From: Streptococcus sp.
GTDB lineage: Bacteria > Bacillota > Bacilli > Lactobacillales > Streptococcaceae
DNA: 5,934 nt
Assembly (NCBI GenBank): GCA_030825825.1
Contig: JAPJPE010000078.1
Coordinates: 1-5,934 of the forward strand
Reading direction: 5' to 3'
Shown piece after piece: positions 5,336 to 5,934 of the stretch. The number at the start of each line of letters is the position of its first letter. Position 1 is the first letter of the stretch. The notes beneath the pieces are model-generated. The model was not told the origin of the DNA. It did no database searches and worked only from the letters and a program-made list of their open reading frames with translations. The position numbers were made by a program, and so were the translations under genes.

Positions 5336-5934
5336 CTACTTCTCCTTTAGTAGCTCTTCCATGACAGCATTGGCCTGATCAAAATAAAAGTTAACTTGAT
5401 CATAATGAATGCCTGTGTAGCTCGCAAGGTCAATCAAATTCTTCATAAAATCCTGAGAAGAGAAACCCGTCGTCCGATGGAGCTCTTCCTCATCAAAGGG
5501 CTTGATCAAATGGGCCAAGGGGTTGCGAACGGATTTTTCTAACTCCCGCAATTGTTGGGCTGCAACTTTGACGCGATCTGGCAAGTCCAACTGCACAATC
5601 AACTCTGTTAAACTGGATGAATTGACCACACTTTCGCTGTGGAATTGCTGCAGGATAGGATTGTCTGACGCATGCAGACTCTCAAACTTCCAACGGTCAT
5701 AACTGGATTCCTTGGAGTTATGGATATAGTTGGTAATATCAGGAATTTTCAACTGAATCAATCGCATAAAGATCCGGTAGATGGCTGGGCTAACGGCACG
5801 AACAAAGTCAATAATCTGTTCATTTCTCAACTTCGCTTCGAGATCATAAAGGTAGTTGGCCAACTGTTCATCTTCTTGATCTTCATGCCAAAAAAGCTGA
5901 AAACCAGTCGCTTCTAGCAACTCGGTTCTCAACT
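5336..5934 (-). CDS. HEPN-domain protein, probably C-terminal half of a Csm6-like CARF-HEPN ribonuclease (5' end beyond window)
   Basis: About 199 residues are visible, and the reading frame is open to the window edge. The TTG at 5930-5932 has no ribosome site visible before the edge and is probably an internal leucine. The region is mostly helical, with the motif R-N-P-L-A-H (residues 136-141 counted from that TTG), the Rx4H signature of HEPN ribonucleases, 57 residues from the C-terminus. In Csm6 proteins of type III-A CRISPR systems a HEPN domain with Rx4H sits at a similar distance from the end, after an N-terminal CARF domain that senses cyclic oligoadenylate. A Csm6 of about 420-430 residues would place the missing CARF domain just outside this window. 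The Csm6 call comes from my reading of the sequence and is not proven; another HEPN family is possible. No CRISPR array or other cas gene is visible. The stop codon abuts the sirtuin start, so the two genes form one operon. Confidence 0.65.
   Translation of the reverse strand, partial: LRTELLEATGFQLFWHEDQEDEQLANYLYDLEAKLRNEQIIDFVRAVSPAIYRIFMRLIQLKIPDITNYIHNSKESSYDRWKFESLHASDNPILQQFHSESVVNSSSLTELIVQLDLPDRVKVAAQQLRELEKSVRNPLAHLIKPFDEEELHRTTGFSSQDFMKNLIDLASYTGIHYDQVNFYFDQANAVMEELLKEK
5342..5348 (-). promoter_or_regulatory. Ribosome binding site of the sirtuin gene within the HEPN gene
   Basis: AAAGGAG on the minus strand lies in the last codons of the HEPN gene, 6 bases before the sirtuin ATG. 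The arrangement TAG-ATG, with no base between stop and start, means ribosomes ending one gene are placed to begin the next. Confidence 0.85.

Noticed and set aside
5930..5932. TTG as the true start of the HEPN gene
   Set aside because: Only two bases remain upstream, so no ribosome site can be seen, and the sequence there reads as the middle of a domain; a start beyond the window is more likely.
1..5934. CRISPR array, tRNA, rRNA or insertion sequence
   Set aside because: No regularly spaced repeats, no cloverleaf-like or rRNA-like segments, no transposase-like protein and no terminal inverted repeats with target duplications were seen.

Overview
The window reads as chromosomal DNA of a Streptococcus, probably of the mitis/sanguinis type. 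The reasons are a typical low-GC Firmicute gene style, strong AGGAGG-type ribosome sites, a PyrR-type attenuator in front of pyrK, and streptococcal-looking protein sequences. This placement is inferred from the sequence alone; no database was searched. Six genes are visible, five on the minus strand and one (a LysR-type regulator) on the plus strand.

Left part (1-818): the 5' two thirds of pyrK, the electron-transfer subunit of dihydroorotate dehydrogenase B, is read leftward and runs off the window. In front of it lies a complete pyrimidine attenuation leader. It has a consensus promoter (TTGACA, 17 bases, TATAAT), a PyrR-binding hairpin with the CAGAGA loop, a competing antiterminator pairing, and an intrinsic terminator ending 24 bases before the pyrK start codon.

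Middle (819-3450): a 478-residue multi-pass membrane protein of unknown function (probably the DUF6688 family) is divergent from a 302-residue LysR-family regulator. The regulator has no ribosome site, and its extended -10 box ends 6 bases before the ATG, so its mRNA is probably leaderless. A perfect 17-bp hairpin then terminates transcription from both sides.

Right part (3451-5934): an AT-rich single-gene segment lies between two terminators. It encodes a membrane-anchored protein that I do not recognise and looks like an insertion. Beyond it is a two-gene unit read leftward. The upstream gene, cut by the window edge, ends in a HEPN-type domain with an R-N-P-L-A-H motif and resembles the C-terminal half of Csm6, the CARF-HEPN ribonuclease of type III CRISPR systems. 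Its stop codon directly abuts the start codon of a classical Sir2 NAD-dependent deacetylase. No CRISPR array and no other cas gene is present in the window. The coupled Csm6-like/sirtuin pair is the most interesting item here, and its interpretation depends on sequence outside the window.
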